The position numbers and the translations under genes were made by a program. From assembly GCA_016869695.1 (NCBI GenBank), contig VGDN01000057.1:1-6828 (forward strand): DNA of 6,828 bases. The letters run 5' to 3'. The stretch is from Alphaproteobacteria bacterium (GTDB lineage Bacteria; Pseudomonadota; Alphaproteobacteria; Rickettsiales; UBA1997). The notes beneath the pieces are model-generated. The model saw only the letters and a program-made list of their open reading frames with translations, made no database searches and was not told the origin of the DNA. Positions 6,187 to 6,828 of the stretch are shown here, piece after piece. Position 1 is the first letter of the stretch. Each line of letters opens with the position of its first letter.

Positions 6187-6828
6187 TCGAGATGATCTTT
6201 GGATTTGTGGTAAGCATCCAGTGCTTACGGCTCTAAAGAGGAAGCGACGCAAAATTTTTGAAGTTTTAGCTACGAGAAATTCCATTCTTGAAGTTGAAAA
6301 TGAGGTGAGGGCGAAGTTGGTTAGTGGTGAAGTAATCTCGAATTTAGTTGGACAAGGGCAGTTGCATCAGGGTTTGGCAGCTAGAGTATCAAGGCTTCCC
6401 ATCCAAAATCAAAATGAACTACTTGCTGAGTTGGAAGCGAGCAAAACTCTCCCAACACTTTTGTTGCTCGACCAAATTTCTGATCCGCACAATGTCGGTG
6501 CAATCATACGTAGCGCGGCTAGCTTTGGGGTTAAGAAAATTATTTTTTGTGAGCACAACGCGCCGAAAGAGAATGCAACAATCATTAAATCATCAGCCGG
6601 AACCATTGAGTTTGTTGATCTTGTTATGGTTACGAATTTTAGTAATCTGATTGAGAAGCTAAAAAAAATTGGTTACTGGTGCATTGGCTTAGCGGGTGAT
6701 GGTAAGGCAAAAATCGGCGAAATTCATGATTACAAAAATATCGCTTTAGTGGTGGGCTCGGAAGGAAATGGTATCCGTGAATTAGTGAAAAAAAATTGTG
6801 ATCTTTTAGTTAAAATCGAAATTGATAA
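6161..6828 (+). CDS. rlmB: RlmB-type 23S rRNA (guanosine-2'-O)-methyltransferase, 3'-truncated by the window edge
   Basis: This SPOUT-class (SpoU/TrmH family) enzyme would use S-adenosylmethionine to methylate a ribose in 23S rRNA; in E. coli RlmB modifies G2251 of the peptidyl-transferase P loop. An N-terminal RNA-binding domain shows LWICGKHPVLTAL (residues 13-25) and HQGLAA (69-74). The catalytic domain has motif 1, DPHNVGAIIRSA, with Asn111 and Arg117, and motif 2, VGSEGNGIREL, at 198-208. The window stops after 222 codons, just before motif 3 (the SLN-containing knot strand), so about 20-30 residues are missing. ATG 6161 lies inside the isomerase gene in another frame; an in-frame stop at 6152-6154 precedes it and the next candidate (GTG 6221) would remove the conserved WxxGxH block, so this start is well supported. 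The overlap encodes a lysine-rich head (MKKQKKQNN). The substrate-binding domain favours RlmB over tRNA-specific TrmH; another TrmH-family target is possible. Confidence 0.88.
   Translation, partial: MKKQKKQNNRDDLWICGKHPVLTALKRKRRKIFEVLATRNSILEVENEVRAKLVSGEVISNLVGQGQLHQGLAARVSRLPIQNQNELLAELEASKTLPTLLLLDQISDPHNVGAIIRSAASFGVKKIIFCEHNAPKENATIIKSSAGTIEFVDLVMVTNFSNLIEKLKKIGYWCIGLAGDGKAKIGEIHDYKNIALVVGSEGNGIRELVKKNCDLLVKIEID

Noticed and set aside
6348..6650. 100-codon + strand open frame near the end of the window.
   Set aside because: It is out of frame with rlmB, whose frame carries all the conserved SPOUT motifs through this stretch.

Overview
This window reads as chromosomal DNA from a Gram-negative bacterium, most likely an alphaproteobacterium of moderate to low G+C. 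Two things point there. One is a class IIA HAD hydrolase of the type catalogued as TIGR01459, which to my knowledge is mainly alphaproteobacterial. The other is a set of envelope proteins (AsmA/YhdP-like, membrane-anchored parvulin) that only make sense with a periplasm. I cannot name a genus; features recall the Rickettsiales/Holosporales side of the class or an uncultured relative, but that is an impression.

All five genes are on the + strand. From 2 to 1450 lies the 3' four-fifths of a NodU/CmcH/TobZ-type O-carbamoyltransferase, whose start is outside the window. After a 104-bp spacer made largely of heptanucleotide repeats comes a 932-residue AsmA-like/YhdP-like membrane-anchored protein (1555-4353). 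A second spacer (82 bp), also built from heptanucleotide units but arranged as a large inverted repeat, leads into a compact three-gene run: a HAD class IIA hydrolase (4436-5260), a parvulin-type peptidyl-prolyl isomerase with an N-terminal membrane anchor (5257-6186, overlapping by ATGA), and an RlmB-type 23S rRNA ribose methyltransferase (6161 to beyond the window end, overlapping by 26 bp). The last gene is easily missed because it has no stop codon inside the window and its start lies inside the previous gene.

Functionally, the carbamoyltransferase probably closes an upstream polysaccharide or secondary-metabolite cluster. The AsmA-like protein and the parvulin belong to envelope biogenesis (lipid transfer between membranes; folding of exported proteins). 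The HAD enzyme and RlmB are housekeeping genes that share the transcript. No pathway joins all five.

Nothing in the coding regions looks like an undescribed system. The part most worth a second look is the non-coding DNA: both spacers have 7-bp periodicity, both contain arrays followed by inverted counterparts, they share 10-11 bp blocks with each other, and the start codons of both downstream genes lie within the heptamer phase. This suggests a modular intergenic repeat family, comparable in style to the short tandemly repeated heptamers described in cyanobacteria. I saw no tRNA, rRNA, CRISPR array, insertion sequence or convincing promoter.
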